53,426 bases of DNA from Pseudomonadota bacterium (GTDB lineage Bacteria > Pseudomonadota > Alphaproteobacteria > Rhizobiales > Hyphomicrobiaceae). The DNA lies in assembly GCA_023412805.1 (NCBI GenBank), contig JAEZRM010000035.1, positions 1 through 53,426 on the forward strand, given 5' to 3'. Positions 52,054 through 53,426 of this stretch are shown here, in pieces (positions within the stretch are counted from its first letter, which is position 1; the number at the start of each line of letters is the position of its first letter). The position numbers were made by a program, and so were the translations under genes. A model generated the notes under the pieces. The model had not been told where the DNA came from. It ran no database searches and worked only from the letters and a program-made list of their open reading frames with translations.

Positions 52054-53391
52054 ATGTATGGGGGACTGTTGAAATCGGCTAGCGCGCTGGCGATCCTCGC
52101 CGCTGCTGGCCTTTATGGTGTTAGCCCCGCGTCGGCTGCCGATCTTGGCGGCGATTGCTGTGCTGACCTCGAGGAGCGCGTTGCTGAGCTCGAGGCGACG
52201 ACGGCCCGCAAGGGCAATCGGAAGGTCTCGCTGACCATCTCGGGTCAGATCTCGCAGCAGCTCATGTTCTGGGACGATGGCAACAAAAGCGACATGTACG
52301 TCTCTGGCCCGACCCAGTCGAATTCGCGTTGGCGCATGACGGGCTCGGCCAAGATCTCGCCTGAGATCACCGCCGGCTTTCTCTACGAGTTCGAGGCATT
52401 CGCCAGCTCGTCTGCTTCGCAGAACCAGCGCAATGGCAACGGCATGACCGTCAACGGCACGGCCGGTGACGACAATGGCGGCACCGGCCACAACCTGCGT
52501 GAGGCAATGGCGTGGGTAGAGCATAGCCGCCTCGGCCGTGTGTCTCTTGGACATGGCTCGTCGGCTGCGAACAACATCATCCTGATCGATCTGTCCGGTA
52601 AGGGTATGGGTGCATCGAACGATGTGCGCCTGCATTCGTCTGGGTTCACGATCTTCCAGGGTAACGGCATTTACTCGAATGCTACCTGGGGTAACTTCTT
52701 CCAGGGCTCTTCGGGCGACTGGCTGAACGAGCGCAACGAGCACATACAGTATCGTACGCCGACGATCGCAGGCTTCACGCTTGGCGCTTCGTTTGGTGAG
52801 GACAACTACTGGGACGTTGCACTGCGCTATGCGGGTGAGTTCAATGGCATCCGCATTGCCGGTGGCATCGGCTACAGCGTGCGCAGCGAGTACGATGATG
52901 TCGTGGGAGCGTTCGACTGCACGCGAAACTGCAGCAAGAAGCTTGAGCAGCTCGCTGGCTCGCTGTCGATCCGTCATATGCCGACAGGCCTGTTCTTTAC
53001 AGGTGCCGCTGGTGATCGTGACTACAGCGGGGTTACCCACCTTGGTGGGCTGAACCCGACGGTCGTCACCGCTGCGCCGCGTTCCAGCTTCAGCTCGAGC
53101 TTCTACTACCTGTCGGGTGGTGTCGCGAGGAACTTCTTCGGGATCGGTGACACCGTCGTGTACGGCGAGTACAGTGAGTGGAAGGGCAATACCCAGGATA
53201 CGTTCACTGATGCTACGTCGGGCGACAAGCTGAAGCATTGGGGCGTTGGTGTCGTCCAGCACGTCGATGCGGCCGCCATGGAGTTCTGGCTGTCGTACAA
53301 GAACTACTCGGTTGACGCCGAGATGTTCGATACGGTCGGCGGTGGCGAAGACCTCCACCTCTTCCTGGCCGGCACCCGCATCCGCTTCTAA
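52054..53391 (+). CDS. Rhizobiales-type outer membrane porin
   Basis: A 445-residue trimeric-type 16-strand porin for passive uptake of small solutes. Signal peptide (about 1-29, cleavage PASA/ADLGG), then a conserved two-cysteine and coiled-coil segment DCCADLEERVAELEATTARK, then beta strands beginning KVSLTISGQISQQLMFWDDG and ending FLAGTRIRF with the terminal Phe needed for BAM assembly. GGAG lies 9 bases before the chosen ATG; an earlier in-frame start has no site. Codon choice is somewhat different (more T-ending codons), as often in highly expressed genes. No terminator is seen before the window ends at 53426. Confidence 0.93.
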   Translation: MYGGLLKSASALAILAAAGLYGVSPASAADLGGDCCADLEERVAELEATTARKGNRKVSLTISGQISQQLMFWDDGNKSDMYVSGPTQSNSRWRMTGSAKISPEITAGFLYEFEAFASSSASQNQRNGNGMTVNGTAGDDNGGTGHNLREAMAWVEHSRLGRVSLGHGSSAANNIILIDLSGKGMGASNDVRLHSSGFTIFQGNGIYSNATWGNFFQGSSGDWLNERNEHIQYRTPTIAGFTLGASFGEDNYWDVALRYAGEFNGIRIAGGIGYSVRSEYDDVVGAFDCTRNCSKKLEQLAGSLSIRHMPTGLFFTGAAGDRDYSGVTHLGGLNPTVVTAAPRSSFSSSFYYLSGGVARNFFGIGDTVVYGEYSEWKGNTQDTFTDATSGDKLKHWGVGVVQHVDAAAMEFWLSYKNYSVDAEMFDTVGGGEDLHLFLAGTRIRF

Positions 53392-53426
53392 TCGGATCGG
53401 TTAGCAATACGGACTTACGGAAAGGG

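Noticed and set aside
51940..53358. A 472-codon - strand frame opposite the porin
   Set aside because: The + strand has a complete porin with signal peptide and terminal Phe; the antisense translation has no domain.
13000..53426. tRNA, tmRNA, RNase P or riboswitch in the larger spacers
   Set aside because: Looked for T-loop (GGTTCGA-type) and other core motifs by eye in the spacers and found none; a covariance-model search would be needed to exclude them fully.

Overview
The window looks like chromosomal DNA of an alphaproteobacterium of the order Hyphomicrobiales (Rhizobiales), possibly close to the Hyphomicrobiaceae; genus is not claimed. The reasons are the GC-rich sequence, a RcdA (DUF1465) gene, a TTAA-N7-TTAA CtrA-type box, the leuS-lptE pair, the lgt-midA pair, PBP1A followed by DUF1214/DUF1254, YcgN, YbjN and UbiK genes typical of the order, and a Rhizobiales-type porin at the right end. 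GTG and TTG starts with good ribosome binding sites are frequent. I found no rRNA, tRNA, CRISPR array, prophage or complete insertion sequence. Most of the window is housekeeping and metabolic core.

Layout. 0.1-6 kb: leuS-lptE facing left, yggS, an orphan carboxynorspermidine synthase, and a PaaI thioesterase. 6-11.3 kb: a small secreted protein, the cell-cycle adaptor rcdA, an ornithine-cyclodeaminase-like reductase, a repeat-rich spacer, a class III omega-aminotransferase, a spacer with two adjacent hairpin elements, and serB. 11.3-18 kb: small envelope proteins, YbjN, UbiK, YciI, Pr6Pr, then lgt-midA-hydrolase. 17.6-22.4 kb: a PBP1A cell wall synthase with DUF1214 and DUF1254 genes, YcgN and a zinc metallopeptidase. 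22.4-30.6 kb: a DHFR-like protein, a D-2-hydroxyacid dehydrogenase, a CinA-like protein with a degenerate second domain, a NlpD-like lipoprotein behind a CtrA-type box, pncB, a CitE-like lyase and a cytochrome c. 30.7-36.1 kb: a LysR regulator divergent from the glycolate oxidase genes glcDEF. 36.4-41.5 kb, facing left: ilvC, a small membrane protein, a HerA-like ATPase and a sensor-less histidine kinase. 41.7-49.6 kb, facing right: moaA, three consecutive EamA/DMT transporters, a CaiB/BaiF CoA-transferase, and the ycjX-ycjF pair. 49.6-53.4 kb: a GMC oxidoreductase, a long non-coding stretch and a porin.

Several groups work together. LeuS/LptE, Lgt, PBP1A, NlpD-like and the porin serve translation or envelope building. 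GlcDEF with the LysR gene forms a glycolate oxidation unit. The three EamA carriers and the CoA-transferase are nearly contiguous and look like a small uptake/export plus activation module of unknown substrate.

The least explained material is in the spacers. A 61-base hairpin repeat occurs four times (two at about 25.6 kb, two at about 36.2 kb), and in one copy a second 44-base repeat family has been inserted. A perfect 25-bp inverted repeat lies directly beside a second, imperfect 78-base hairpin upstream of serB. A strong terminator at 38.2 kb ends a leftward transcript with no clear gene. I see no defence island or biosynthetic cluster that would count as a clearly new system; the repeats and the EamA/CoA-transferase module are the best candidates for follow-up.
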